64,000 nt of DNA from CAG-882 sp050874385. Lineage in GTDB: Bacteria > Bacillota > Clostridia > Lachnospirales > Lachnospiraceae. Where the stretch lies: positions 51,777 through 115,776 of the forward strand of contig JBNMKO010000002.1 in NCBI GenBank assembly GCA_050874385.1, in the 5' to 3' direction. The notes beneath the pieces were generated by a model, which saw only the letters and a program-made list of their open reading frames with translations, did no database searches and was not told the DNA's origin. Of this stretch, positions 40,373 to 49,497 are shown piece after piece (within the stretch, counting starts at the first letter, position 1; each line of letters opens with the position of its first letter). Both the position numbers and the translations under genes were made by a program.

Positions 40373-41164
40373 TTAATGGAAAAACATGTTGAGCCCCACG
40401 ATGGATGTCGCAAAGCCGAGTGCTATCGATATGGCGAGAATTACCGCCTCGATAAACCTCAAAAGTCCTGACATGATATCGCCGCACAGTATGTCTCGCA
40501 GAGAGTTGGTCATCTGGGTTCCGGGGATGTATATCATCACAAGACCGATGAACACTTTGTCAAGGTTGTCAATAAAACCTGTCAGACCGATAAAACGTGC
40601 CATGGCTCCGAGCAGAAATGTACAGAAAAAGTTGTACATCAGCATATTTATGCCGAGAGGTCTTACTTTCAGGTCAAGTACATATGCTATGAGCGACAAG
40701 AGCCCCGCAATAAGCCCGTCGCGCAGTGAACCGCCAAAAAAGACAGCGAAAGCGCCGCTTGACAGCACATATCCAAATATACATATATACCACGGGAAAT
40801 CGCGGGCTTTCTTGATATCTGCAATTTCCTTTTCAATATTATTATATGCCGGAGTGTTAGAGCATATATAGCGCGATATCGCGTTTAAATATTCGAGCTT
40901 GTCGAGGTTGTTGCTGTAAGAGTGAATACGCCTCGTCTGTGTGTCGTGTGTGCCGTCGGGAAGTCTGATTGTGGCAGACAGGTACGAGGTTATTGAGAAA
41001 ACATCAACCTTTGTGCAGCCGTATGCAAGGCATATTCTTCGTATGGTATCTTCGACGCGGTTCGCCTCGGCACCGCAGATTATCATTTTTTCACCCATAT
41101 CCATAGAGAGGGTTAGTAGCTGTTCGCCGGTAATGTTTGATTTAAGATTTGTTTCACATTCCAT
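40373..41164 (-). CDS. threonine/serine exporter, large subunit (ThrE N-terminal half, DUF1212)
   Basis: A 263-aa protein. The cytoplasmic part (about 1-120) has the family text LLTLSMDMGEKMIICGAEANRVEDTIRRIC, and about five membrane helices follow, with PGTQMTNSLRDILCGD near residue 215. It is the first gene of the leftward operon ThrE large, ThrE small, patatin. The ATG at 41164 matches the family start; it lacks a strong ribosome-binding site, and an alternative ATG at 41245 would add 27 unlikely residues. A good promoter lies at 41234-41262. Confidence 0.88.
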   Translation of the reverse strand: MECETNLKSNITGEQLLTLSMDMGEKMIICGAEANRVEDTIRRICLAYGCTKVDVFSITSYLSATIRLPDGTHDTQTRRIHSYSNNLDKLEYLNAISRYICSNTPAYNNIEKEIADIKKARDFPWYICIFGYVLSSGAFAVFFGGSLRDGLIAGLLSLIAYVLDLKVRPLGINMLMYNFFCTFLLGAMARFIGLTGFIDNLDKVFIGLVMIYIPGTQMTNSLRDILCGDIMSGLLRFIEAVILAISIALGFATSIVGLNMFFH

Positions 41165-41233
41165 AAAAATAAAAATCCGTTTCTGTGCTTTTAGCACGGT
41201 AGAGTCTGATAGTATGTGCCAACTACCTCTATG

Positions 41234-41262
41234 AATATAACACAACAGCCTTTAAAAATCAA
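41234..41262 (-). promoter_or_regulatory. promoter of the ThrE-patatin operon
   Basis: On the minus strand TTGATT (41262-41257), a 17-nt spacer and TATATT (41239-41234). Confidence 0.6.
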
Positions 41263-41289
41263 AACAAATGTGGTACAGTTAAAGGGCAG

Positions 41290-41498
41290 TGCATCCCACT
41301 TCTATTGCGTGGAGAAATAAGCGTTTGAGTGAGGGACTTGCTTGTTATGCAGAAGGGATACAAGCCATCCATCTGATATGCTGCAATAGTGGTAAATAGT
41401 GTTATGGGCAAGCAGTGAAGTGGATTGATAAAATCAGATTGACGATGATGGCTAAGAAAATAGCCTAAATAGTTATAAAGACCTTGGAGAGGGTCTTT
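41290..41498 (+). ncRNA. possible structured RNA upstream of luxS
   Basis: Between the ThrE promoter and luxS about 250 nt show nested pairing. ATC-C-CACTTC near 41292-41302 can pair with GAAGTGGAT near 41417-41425. TATTGC near 41303 pairs with GCAATA near 41383, and GCTTGT pairs with ACAAGC inside. A final hairpin AAAGACC / GGTCTTT stands at 41477-41498 without a T-run. No T-box or SAM riboswitch signature is seen, and no reading frame is convincing. It may be a luxS leader element or an independent small RNA; class unknown. Confidence 0.3.
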
Positions 41499-41534
41499 AA
41501 AAACTACTACTTATAATACGAGGAGTAAAAATTT

Positions 41535-42023
41535 ATGAACAAGATTGCAAGTTTTACAGTAAATCACATAGACCTTTTGACGGGTATCTATGTTTCAAGG
41601 AGGGACAGGCTTGGCGAACAGGTTTTAACGACATTTGACCTTAGATTTACAAGACCAAATGTTGAGCCTGTCATGGACACGGCTGGAATACACACCATTG
41701 AGCATCTTGGTGCGACATTTTTGAGGAATAACGAGGAGTGGAAGGACAGAACAATCTACTTTGGACCGATGGGGTGCAGAACGGGATTTTATGTGATTTT
41801 TGCGGGTGATTTGGAGTCTAAGGACATTGTTGGAGTTATCGGGGAGATGATAGATTTCATTATCAATTTTTCTGACAAAGAGTGCGATATACCGGGATAC
41901 TCACCGAGGGACTGCGGCAACTATCTCGACAACAATGTTATGGAGGCTAAGACCTATGCGCGCAAATTCAAGGCAGAGGTGCTCGATAACCTCTGCCCTG
42001 AGAGACTAACATATCCTGAATAA
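41535..42023 (+). CDS. luxS: S-ribosylhomocysteine lyase LuxS
   Basis: A 162-aa cytoplasmic metalloenzyme that splits S-ribosylhomocysteine into homocysteine and the precursor of autoinducer-2, part of the activated methyl cycle. The metal site is complete: H53, E56 and H57 in HTIEH and C127 in RDCGNY. The catalytic C81 is in GCRTGFY. Length is typical. The ATG has ACGAGGAG upstream. The gene stands alone; the methylthioadenosine/SAH nucleosidase that feeds it is not in the window. The long upstream region may regulate it. Confidence 0.97.
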   Translation: MNKIASFTVNHIDLLTGIYVSRRDRLGEQVLTTFDLRFTRPNVEPVMDTAGIHTIEHLGATFLRNNEEWKDRTIYFGPMGCRTGFYVIFAGDLESKDIVGVIGEMIDFIINFSDKECDIPGYSPRDCGNYLDNNVMEAKTYARKFKAEVLDNLCPERLTYPE

Positions 42024-42662
42024 TCAGTCTATTTTTAAAAGTGAGTCGATATGGCTTAATAAAAGCTCAATTGCGGAGGTGTTCTGACCACCGCGCGGAA
42101 TTATTATGTCGGCATATTTTTTGGATGGCTCTATGTATGCCTCGTGCATCGGCTTTACGGTGTCATGGTACTGTGTGAGTATTGATTCCACTGTACGCGC
42201 GCGCTCTACCATATCACGCTTGATACGTCGCATAAGGCGCTCATCGGCATCGGTGTCAACAAAGATTTTTAAATCCATCTCATCGCGGAGAGCCTTGTTC
42301 TCGAGAATGAGTATTCCCTCGACGATGACTACCTTCTTAGGCTCTACAAGGGTTGTGGCATCACTTCTGTTGTGAATTGAGTAGTCATATATAGGAACCT
42401 CGACAGGAATTCCCTTTTTTAACATGCGGACATGTTCGACCATCATATCGGTCTCAAATGAGTCTGGGTGGTCATAGTTGAGCTTTGAGCGCTCCTCGTA
42501 GTTGAGCTCGTTGTGAGCCTTATAGTAGCTGTCGTGGCTGAGTACTGCGAGATTGTCGCCGAAATGCTCACGGATAATGTTGACAATAGTAGTTTTGCCG
42601 GACGCACTTCCGCCCGCAACGCCGATAACTTTAATGTTGTTGGATGTATTAGAAACAGACAT
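42024..42662 (-). CDS. udk: uridine kinase
   Basis: A 212-aa cytoplasmic P-loop kinase phosphorylating uridine and cytidine in pyrimidine salvage. The Walker A GGSASGKTT is at 17-25, the substrate-contact DSYYKA and YDHPDSFETD stretches follow, and the DADERLMRRIKRD lid is present. The ATG at 42662 has AGAGGTG upstream; 20 more in-frame codons before it have no support. It converges with luxS with no gap between the stop codons, so the two transcripts likely overlap. Confidence 0.95.
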   Translation of the reverse strand: MSVSNTSNNIKVIGVAGGSASGKTTIVNIIREHFGDNLAVLSHDSYYKAHNELNYEERSKLNYDHPDSFETDMMVEHVRMLKKGIPVEVPIYDYSIHNRSDATTLVEPKKVVIVEGILILENKALRDEMDLKIFVDTDADERLMRRIKRDMVERARTVESILTQYHDTVKPMHEAYIEPSKKYADIIIPRGGQNTSAIELLLSHIDSLLKID

Positions 42663-42742
42663 ACTGCACCTCTCATGTATTTTAATTTTATCTATTGTAC
42701 AATAAAATATGGCTGGGTGCAACTTATAATTGGAGGTATTTT

Positions 42743-43999
42743 ATGCATAAAAATAATTTTGCAGTGACTGCTCCTATGGGGTGGAACAGTTACGACTATT
42801 ATGATACCACGGTCACACAGGATGATGTCGTGGCAAATGCCGATTTTATGGCGGAAAAGCTGAAAAAATTCGGGTGGGAGTACATTGTAGTAGATATCGA
42901 GTGGTACTCAAATGATGCCGGCACGAGGAGGAAGGAGTACCAGTACATTCCGTTTGGCGATGTTCAGATGGACGGGTATGGAAGACTGCAGCCGTCGCCT
43001 AAGAGATTTCCGTCGTCGGCTGACGGGAGCGGTTTTAGGTGGCTTGCTGATTACATTCACAAAAAAGGATTAAAGTTTGGAATACATATAATGAGGGGGA
43101 TTCCGAGGGATGCGGCGCACAGACATGTGCCTATATATGGAAGCAAATACACGGCGGACGAGGCGGCGGATGCTTTCTCAATCTGCGGCTGGAACCCTGA
43201 TATGTACGGTGTGAAGGACAATGCGGCAGGGCAGGCTTACTATGACTCTCTCATAGCGATGTACGCCGAGTGGGGCGTGGATTTTATAAAGTGCGATGAT
43301 ATCTGTGACAGTTGGATGTACAAGGAGCCGATGTATTTTTCGGGCTGGCATGAGACGAGAATGTTACACGAGGCTATTCTAAAGTGCGGCAGACCGATTG
43401 TGTTAAGTCTGTCACCGGGACCGGCACATGTGGACAGGGCATGGCACTATGGTGAGTATGCCAATATGTGGAGAATAACGGATGATTTTTGGGACAACTG
43501 GGCGGCGCTCAAGGATATGTTTACAAGGTGCGAGAGATGGCAGGACCATGTAAAAAAAGGCTGTTATCCCGACTGCGATATGCTACCGCTTGGTTTCCTT
43601 GGCAAAGGCTTTGGTCAGGAGAGACAGACTAACTTTACAAAGGATGAGCAGCGGACAATGATGACGCTGTGGTGCATGTTTGGCTCGCCACTCATGCTCG
43701 GATGTGAGCTCACAAAGCTTGACGATGAGACACTTGCGCTCATCACCGACGAGAAAATACTCGGTCTGCTCGGCGAGGGCAGGCACGGCAGACAGCTTGT
43801 GCACAATGACAAGATTGCTGTGTGGATAAATGAGCCTGTGGACGACAGTGCGGTTGATGGGACAAGCTATATTGCGCTTTTTAACCTTGAGGACGAGAAA
43901 AAACCGGTTAAAATTGATTTAGCTGAGTATGAGGCATGTTCTGAAAAAGTGCTTGAATATGAAATACCGGCGCATGGGTCGGTGCTTGTAAAACTTTAG
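42743..43999 (+). CDS. GH27 glycosidase (alpha-galactosidase type)
   Basis: A 418-aa retaining glycosidase. The opening TAPMGWNSYDYY and VVDIEWY strands are family 27 hallmarks, the nucleophile is D185 in FIKCDD, and the likely acid/base is D247 or D248 in RITDDFWDNW. The barrel is followed by a short C-terminal beta domain (from about residue 340). No signal peptide. Family 27 also includes beta-L-arabinopyranosidases, so the sugar is not certain. The ATG at 42743 follows TTGGAGG at 8 nt. It begins a rightward set with the MocR and GH2-like genes. Confidence 0.9.
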   Translation: MHKNNFAVTAPMGWNSYDYYDTTVTQDDVVANADFMAEKLKKFGWEYIVVDIEWYSNDAGTRRKEYQYIPFGDVQMDGYGRLQPSPKRFPSSADGSGFRWLADYIHKKGLKFGIHIMRGIPRDAAHRHVPIYGSKYTADEAADAFSICGWNPDMYGVKDNAAGQAYYDSLIAMYAEWGVDFIKCDDICDSWMYKEPMYFSGWHETRMLHEAILKCGRPIVLSLSPGPAHVDRAWHYGEYANMWRITDDFWDNWAALKDMFTRCERWQDHVKKGCYPDCDMLPLGFLGKGFGQERQTNFTKDEQRTMMTLWCMFGSPLMLGCELTKLDDETLALITDEKILGLLGEGRHGRQLVHNDKIAVWINEPVDDSAVDGTSYIALFNLEDEKKPVKIDLAEYEACSEKVLEYEIPAHGSVLVKL

Positions 44000-44027
44000 A
44001 AATTAGTTTATTTTCGGAGGCATGCAA

Positions 44028-45416
44028 ATGCTCACATACAACATGGAGGACAGAAAAGAGCTTCCGCTGTACGATTATCTGTACAGATGCATAAAGAACG
44101 ATATACTCTCAGGAAGAATATCAATAGGTGAAAAGCTCCCATCTAAGAGAAGCCTTGCAAAGCATCTCGACATAAGCGTGATTACAGTCGAGAATGCCTA
44201 CGCGCAGCTTCTCTTGGAGGGGTATATAACAAGCTTTGAGAAAAAAGGATATTTTGTGAATGATATCGGTTCTGCACCACAGGCGAGCTGTCTTATAAGA
44301 CCGAAAGCGGAGGAGGAGTTTGAGTACTCCTATTTTGCAGATTTGAAATCCAACAGAATAAGAAGAAACAGATTTCCATTTTCGACATGGGCAAAGCTTC
44401 TCCGCGACACCTTGGCGGACAGACCGGAACAGCTTTTAAAGACGGTTCCATATAACGGGGTGTATGAGTTAAGGCTTGCGCTTGCACAATTTTTACATGA
44501 ATTTCGTGGAATGCAGGTGCTTCCGTCGCAGATTATAATATGCTCCGGCACGGAGAGCATGTATGGAAAGCTTTTTTGTCTGCTGCCCGATGCAATGTGG
44601 GCTGTGGAGAATGTGGGAAGTCAGAAGATAACGGGGCTTTATGATATGTACCATGAAAAATGGCGACCTGTGTCGAGGGACGAGTACGGCGTGGATATGG
44701 AAAGTCTCCATGATAGCGGCTGCAATGTCGTGCATGTAACACCGGCACAGCATTTTCCGTTGGGGACGGTCATGCCTGTAAAGAGAAGAACTGAGCTTTT
44801 AGAGTGGGCAAAAAGGCAGGATTATTACATAATAGAGGACGATTATGACAGTGAGTTCTGGTATCAGGGCAGACCGGCACCGACGCTTTACAGTATGGAT
44901 GGAAACGGCAGAGTCATATATTTTAACACCTTTTCAAAGACACTAATACCGTCGCTTCGCATAAGCTATATGGTGCTGCCTTACGAGCTTGCCATGCGCT
45001 ACGAAAGTGGGCTGAGTTTTTATTCGGGAACGGTTCCAAGCATGGAACAGTACACGCTTGCGCGCTTTATATCGGAGGGATATTTTGAGCGGCATATAAA
45101 TCACATGAGAAATTATTTTAAGACGCAGAGGAGCAGGCTTTTTGAGGCGATTAAGGGCTCGCCGATAGCGGAGATTTCAAAGATACATGAAATAAGTTCG
45201 GGCACATATTTTCTTTTGGAGCTCAATACACAACTTTCTGACAGGGAGCTTGTAAAGAGGATAAAGGACAAGGACATAAATGTGGCGTGTACGTCGGAGT
45301 ACATGCCGGGAAATTATGCTGACACGCACACGCTTGTTATCAATTACTGCGGTGTGTATGCGGAGCGTATTGAGGAGACTGTTGCGAGAATATGGGAGGC
45401 AGTGAAGGAACAATGA
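44028..45416 (+). CDS. MocR/GntR-type PLP-dependent regulator
   Basis: A 462-aa regulator with two parts: a GntR winged helix at about 10-80 (LPLYDYLYRCIKNDILSGRI, EKLPSKRSLAKHL) and a fold type I aminotransferase-like domain from about 105. The PLP-binding lysine is K304 in NTFSKTLIPS, and EDDYDSEFWY and PLGTVMP are typical. Such proteins normally sense vitamin B6, GABA or amino-compounds. Here it starts 22-28 nt after the GH27 stop and overlaps the GH2-like gene by four bases (ATGA), so it is embedded in a glycosidase operon. The ATG at 44028 is preferred (GGAGG 7 nt upstream) to 44022. Confidence 0.9.
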   Translation: MLTYNMEDRKELPLYDYLYRCIKNDILSGRISIGEKLPSKRSLAKHLDISVITVENAYAQLLLEGYITSFEKKGYFVNDIGSAPQASCLIRPKAEEEFEYSYFADLKSNRIRRNRFPFSTWAKLLRDTLADRPEQLLKTVPYNGVYELRLALAQFLHEFRGMQVLPSQIIICSGTESMYGKLFCLLPDAMWAVENVGSQKITGLYDMYHEKWRPVSRDEYGVDMESLHDSGCNVVHVTPAQHFPLGTVMPVKRRTELLEWAKRQDYYIIEDDYDSEFWYQGRPAPTLYSMDGNGRVIYFNTFSKTLIPSLRISYMVLPYELAMRYESGLSFYSGTVPSMEQYTLARFISEGYFERHINHMRNYFKTQRSRLFEAIKGSPIAEISKIHEISSGTYFLLELNTQLSDRELVKRIKDKDINVACTSEYMPGNYADTHTLVINYCGVYAERIEETVARIWEAVKEQ

Positions 45417-48277
45417 AAATTTCATTGGATGGATTGTGGGATGTTAGGTTGGCGGACGGTACACTAGGACAGATGAGGCTGCCCGGAACCTTGGACGAGA
45501 ACAATATTGGACATAAGGACTGCGGTGCAAACCAGTGGCACCCGGATGCGGCGCTTGGAAATGCGGACGGTGAGGTCGATAAGGACGCTCCGATAGCGAC
45601 GAGATTTACAAGACGGCACACATACGAGGGCGAGGCGCTTATAAGCCGCAGGATTGATATAGATGAATATGGAAATGACAGGCTGTTCGTGAAGGCGGAG
45701 CGCGCCCGCGCGCTGAAACTTTTGGTGGACGGCGCTGAATATAAGGAATTTGTTCGTGGAACGCTTAGCACGCCGTATATTTTTGAGCTTACGGGAATAG
45801 CACCGGGTGAGCATGAGCTTACATTTGTGTCGGACAACAGCTATCCGAACATGCCAAAGAACGCGATATGCTATTCCTCCGCTGCGACTGACGAGACGCA
45901 GACTAACTGGAACGGCGTTATCGGCGAGATTGTGATGTACACAAAGCCTGAGAATTTTATATCTACTGTGAGAGTTTATCCAAAGAAGATTGTGGAAAAT
46001 AGCGTTGTAAAGAATAACATTGTGAAAAATTGCGACTGTGCAGGAGGAGAAGATGAACCTGTAAAATGCGAGGTTAATGAGAAAAAAGCAGGTATGGATT
46101 TTTGCGTGGATGTGCAGGTCGATGTTGCCATGAAGCCGGGGCAGTCGGTGCGGATTGTGCTTAGGTCGGATGCACTGGCGCAGGACGAAGTGTTGGAAAT
46201 AGTTGGCGGCGATGCTTTTAGGGAAAATGGAATTTCTGAAAATTTTAAAGGGCTTGCCTTAAAAGATGATATTATGCTGTGGGATGAGGGTGAGGGAAAT
46301 CTCTATGAGCTTACGGCAGAATTACAAACTTTGGAGGGCGAAAATAAAAATATTGATGAATTTTCCGCAAAATTTGGTGTGAGAAGTTTTGGCGATGACG
46401 GCAGGGGCAGACTTGCATTAAATGGCAGAACCATTTTTCTTAGGAGTGAGGCTAACTGTGCTGAGTATCCTGAGACGGGACATTCTCCGATGACGGTTGA
46501 CGAGTGGAAAGCCATACTTGAAAGGTACAAAAGCTATGGAATTAACTGTGTGCGTTTTCACTCTCACTGCGAGCCGGAGGCGGCATTTACTGCGGCTGAT
46601 GAGCTGGGAATGTTATTGCAGCCGGAGCTGTCGAACTGGAACCCGCGGGATGCCTTTGAGACGGACGAGAGCTATGAGTATTACAGGGCAGAGCTTGTTG
46701 GGATAATAAAGACATTTGCAAATCACCCGTCATTTGTCATGCTGACGCTGGGAAATGAGCTCCAGACCAAAGAGAAGGGCGGAGAGAGAATGAGCGGGCT
46801 TGTGTGCCTTGCAAAGAGCCTTGACGACACAAGAATGTACGCCAACGGCTCAAACACATTCTACGGGGAGCATGGCTGCGATGAGGAGAGCGATTTTTAC
46901 ACCTCGCAGAGCTGCCATGAGGTCGTGATACGCGGAACTTTTTCGGGTATGCGCGGATATATTAATGAGAATTATCCGTCGGCTGACCATGACTATAATG
47001 GGGCGATGGAGAAGATAAGGGAGCAGTACAAAAAGCCTGTTTTCAGCTTTGAAGTTGGACAGTTTGAGGTGCTGCCTGACTTTGACGAACTCGACGAGTT
47101 TAAGGGGATTTCTGAACCTGTAAATTTGCAGATTATAAAAAAGCGCGTCGAGGAGAGAGGGCTTCTTGAAAATTGGAAGGAGTATGTCGAGGCGACGGGT
47201 GAGCTCTCGCGGCTTGCGTACCGCGAGGAGATTGAGGCGGCGATGCGCACAAAACAGTTGTCGGGAATATCGCTTCTCGGACTTCAAGACTTTCCGGGGC
47301 AGGGAACGGCTCTTGTCGGCATGATGAACTCACACCTTGAGCCAAAGCCGTTTTCATTTGCAAAGCCGGAGCGTTTTGCAGAGTTTTTTAAGGAGAGTAT
47401 GCTGCTCGTAAAACTTCCGCGATATACCTACGAGATAGGGGAGAGACTTGTGGCAGAAGTCGAGGTGGCTAACTTTGGAAAAAATGTAATTGAGGGGGAG
47501 GCGCGATTTTCGATTGGATTTAGAAAATGCGCGTCAGATGTGGGAGATTGTTTATGTGAGGTAAATGGAAGCCTTGGAACGGTATCATGCCCTGTTGGTG
47601 AGTATACCAGAGTTGGCACAATAGATATTCCTCTTGATTTTGTCGATACATCATCGGCGCTAACGCTCACCGTAAATGTCGGTGGCTGCACAAGTTCGTA
47701 TCCGCTTTGGGTATATGAGAGGGTAACTCCTGTTTGTCCTGAAAATGTTTACGAGACGAGGGTATTTGATGAGAAAGCCAAGGAAATACTAAGGCAGGGC
47801 GGAAGAGTATTTTTAGCTCCTGATGCCGACAAGGAAAGTTTACCTGTCTCCATAAAGACGCAGTTTACAACGGATTTCTGGTCGGTTGGAACATTTGCCG
47901 AGCAGGAGGGCGGAATGGGACAGCTCATTGATGCCGCGCACCCTGTTTTCAGGGATTTTCCGACGGATAGGCACACCGACTGGCAGTGGTGGGCTATGGC
48001 TACAAAGCGCGCTATAATACTTCCAAGAACCATGGAAGCCATAGTGACCGAGATGGACAGCTATGCGTTTCTTCGACCTATGGCACAGCTCATCGAATTT
48101 AACTGCATGGGCGGAAAGGTGATGTTGTCGACCATGGAGCTTCACAAAAGTCAGAAGTATCCCGAGGCGAGGGCACTTTTAAATTCGATATATAAATACA
48201 TGGCAGGCGATGAGTTTGTGCCGCATCAGGAACTCACGGAAAAAGAAATAATGCTTGACCTAAAGTTAGGTTTATGA
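45413..48277 (+). CDS. GH2-like glycoside hydrolase
   Basis: A 954-aa protein with the GH2 layout: an N-terminal jelly-roll (LDGLWDVRLADG, LPGTLDEN), immunoglobulin-like domain, then a TIM barrel. The probable acid/base is E449 in LTLGNELQ and the probable nucleophile E547 in FSFEVGQF. A further C-terminal domain from about 660 shows no clear relationship. No signal peptide. Residues GLQDFPGQGTALVG occur in GH2-like enzymes of plant-polysaccharide loci. Substrate could be beta-galactoside or another sugar. Translation is coupled to the MocR regulator by an ATGA overlap, with AAGGA upstream. Confidence 0.85.
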   Translation: MKISLDGLWDVRLADGTLGQMRLPGTLDENNIGHKDCGANQWHPDAALGNADGEVDKDAPIATRFTRRHTYEGEALISRRIDIDEYGNDRLFVKAERARALKLLVDGAEYKEFVRGTLSTPYIFELTGIAPGEHELTFVSDNSYPNMPKNAICYSSAATDETQTNWNGVIGEIVMYTKPENFISTVRVYPKKIVENSVVKNNIVKNCDCAGGEDEPVKCEVNEKKAGMDFCVDVQVDVAMKPGQSVRIVLRSDALAQDEVLEIVGGDAFRENGISENFKGLALKDDIMLWDEGEGNLYELTAELQTLEGENKNIDEFSAKFGVRSFGDDGRGRLALNGRTIFLRSEANCAEYPETGHSPMTVDEWKAILERYKSYGINCVRFHSHCEPEAAFTAADELGMLLQPELSNWNPRDAFETDESYEYYRAELVGIIKTFANHPSFVMLTLGNELQTKEKGGERMSGLVCLAKSLDDTRMYANGSNTFYGEHGCDEESDFYTSQSCHEVVIRGTFSGMRGYINENYPSADHDYNGAMEKIREQYKKPVFSFEVGQFEVLPDFDELDEFKGISEPVNLQIIKKRVEERGLLENWKEYVEATGELSRLAYREEIEAAMRTKQLSGISLLGLQDFPGQGTALVGMMNSHLEPKPFSFAKPERFAEFFKESMLLVKLPRYTYEIGERLVAEVEVANFGKNVIEGEARFSIGFRKCASDVGDCLCEVNGSLGTVSCPVGEYTRVGTIDIPLDFVDTSSALTLTVNVGGCTSSYPLWVYERVTPVCPENVYETRVFDEKAKEILRQGGRVFLAPDADKESLPVSIKTQFTTDFWSVGTFAEQEGGMGQLIDAAHPVFRDFPTDRHTDWQWWAMATKRAIILPRTMEAIVTEMDSYAFLRPMAQLIEFNCMGGKVMLSTMELHKSQKYPEARALLNSIYKYMAGDEFVPHQELTEKEIMLDLKLGL

Positions 48278-48610
48278 GATATAATTAAAAATTGCGTTTG
48301 ATGGTATGTTTTTATAGAGATATGTGCGCCACTTTTACTTGGTTATGAGAAGTGGTGGATATTATAGCAATTCAATGAATTGTTGCATATAGCAATTTCT
48401 ATATCTTAAGATATTGCTTTACATTAAAAATGCATTAATTTTTAGAATTGTTATAGTTCGGCGTAGTTCATTTAATATGGAGCGCATTATGGATTTTACC
48501 TGATTTTGCTAAAACATTATATTGTGGATTAAATGTCCGTATGATTGTATTTTATTTGCACAATTACTGTGGATAATAATTATAAACGTGCATTAAGGAG
48601 GAAATAAAAA
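48278..48610. other. AT-rich intergenic region
   Basis: This 333-nt gap contains an imperfect CCACTT / AAGTGG hairpin near 48330-48357 without T-run and a perfect short inverted repeat CAATTCA-A-TGAATTG at 48368-48382. No coding region is visible. It presumably holds the end of the GH2 transcript and the promoter of the DUF3737 gene, whose AGGAGG site is at its right end. Confidence 0.5.
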
Positions 48611-49480
48611 ATGCAGGAATTTACACAGCAGACTTTTACAGAGGAGAGAGCTCTTTTTCATACAGTTGAAGCCAAGATAAGTGACTCGGTGTTCGATGTC
48701 GGTGAGTCACCGCTTAAAGAGTGCAGGAAGCTTGACATAGACACCACACTTTTTAGATATAAGTATCCTTTATGGTACTGTAAGGACGTGAGTCTCAAAA
48801 ACTGTACACTTTTTGACATGGCAAGAGCCGGAATATGGTACACAGACAATGTAAGTATTGAGGACACGGTTATTGAAGCACCGAAAAATATCAGAAAGGC
48901 TGACGGCGTTACGCTTCGCAATGTATCTTTCCCGAATGCTGCTGAGACACTTTGGAACTGCAACAATGTCACGATGGAGAATGTGTTTGCAAAGGGAGAT
49001 TATTTTGCTTTTAACACCAACAACATCAAGGCTGACAATTTTACACTTGTGGGAAATTATTCATTTGACGGAACAAAGAACATGGAAATCCGCAACTCAA
49101 AGCTTCTCTCAAAGGACGCTTTCTGGAACACGGAAAATGTCACAGTTTATGACTCGTTCATATCCGGCGAGTATCTTGGCTGGAATGCGAAGAACCTCAC
49201 ACTCATAAATTGTACAATAGAGAGCCTTCAGGGTATGTGCTACATCGACAATCTTGTGATGAAGAACTGCAAGCTCATCAACACTACACTTGCATTTGAG
49301 TATTCGAGCGTTGACGCTGAGATAACAAGCGGAATTACAAGCGTTTTAAATCCATCTTCCGGAACAATCAAGGCGGATTACATTGACACTCTTATCATTC
49401 AGAAGGACTATATTGATGAGGGCAAGACAAAGATTGTTTGTGGTGAGATTAAGAATAAGACGGATGAAATTGTTTGGTAA
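48611..49480 (+). CDS. DUF3737 family right-handed beta-helix protein
   Basis: A 289-aa protein composed of short repeated strands with asparagine turns (LKNCTLFD, LRNVSFPNA, MENVFAKGDY, IRNSKLLSKDAFWN, LINCTIESLQG, MKNCKLINTTL), the pattern of a right-handed parallel beta-helix. I recognise it as DUF3737. No signal peptide, so cytoplasmic. Function is unknown; the beta-helix might bind a carbohydrate or act as scaffold. It lies 17 nt before a MalY/PatB-type lyase, an arrangement I recall from other Firmicutes. AAGGAGG precedes the ATG by 9 nt. Confidence 0.88.
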   Translation: MQEFTQQTFTEERALFHTVEAKISDSVFDVGESPLKECRKLDIDTTLFRYKYPLWYCKDVSLKNCTLFDMARAGIWYTDNVSIEDTVIEAPKNIRKADGVTLRNVSFPNAAETLWNCNNVTMENVFAKGDYFAFNTNNIKADNFTLVGNYSFDGTKNMEIRNSKLLSKDAFWNTENVTVYDSFISGEYLGWNAKNLTLINCTIESLQGMCYIDNLVMKNCKLINTTLAFEYSSVDAEITSGITSVLNPSSGTIKADYIDTLIIQKDYIDEGKTKIVCGEIKNKTDEIVW

Positions 49481-49497
49481 AAAGTGGAGGCAATAGC

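Noticed and set aside
40386..40871. Plus-strand frame of 161 codons over ThrE
   Set aside because: Complementary to conserved membrane helices of the exporter and without ribosome-binding site.
41284..41534. T-box or SAM riboswitch before luxS
   Set aside because: Neither the T-box AGGGTGG element nor SAM-I core sequences could be found; left as unidentified structure.
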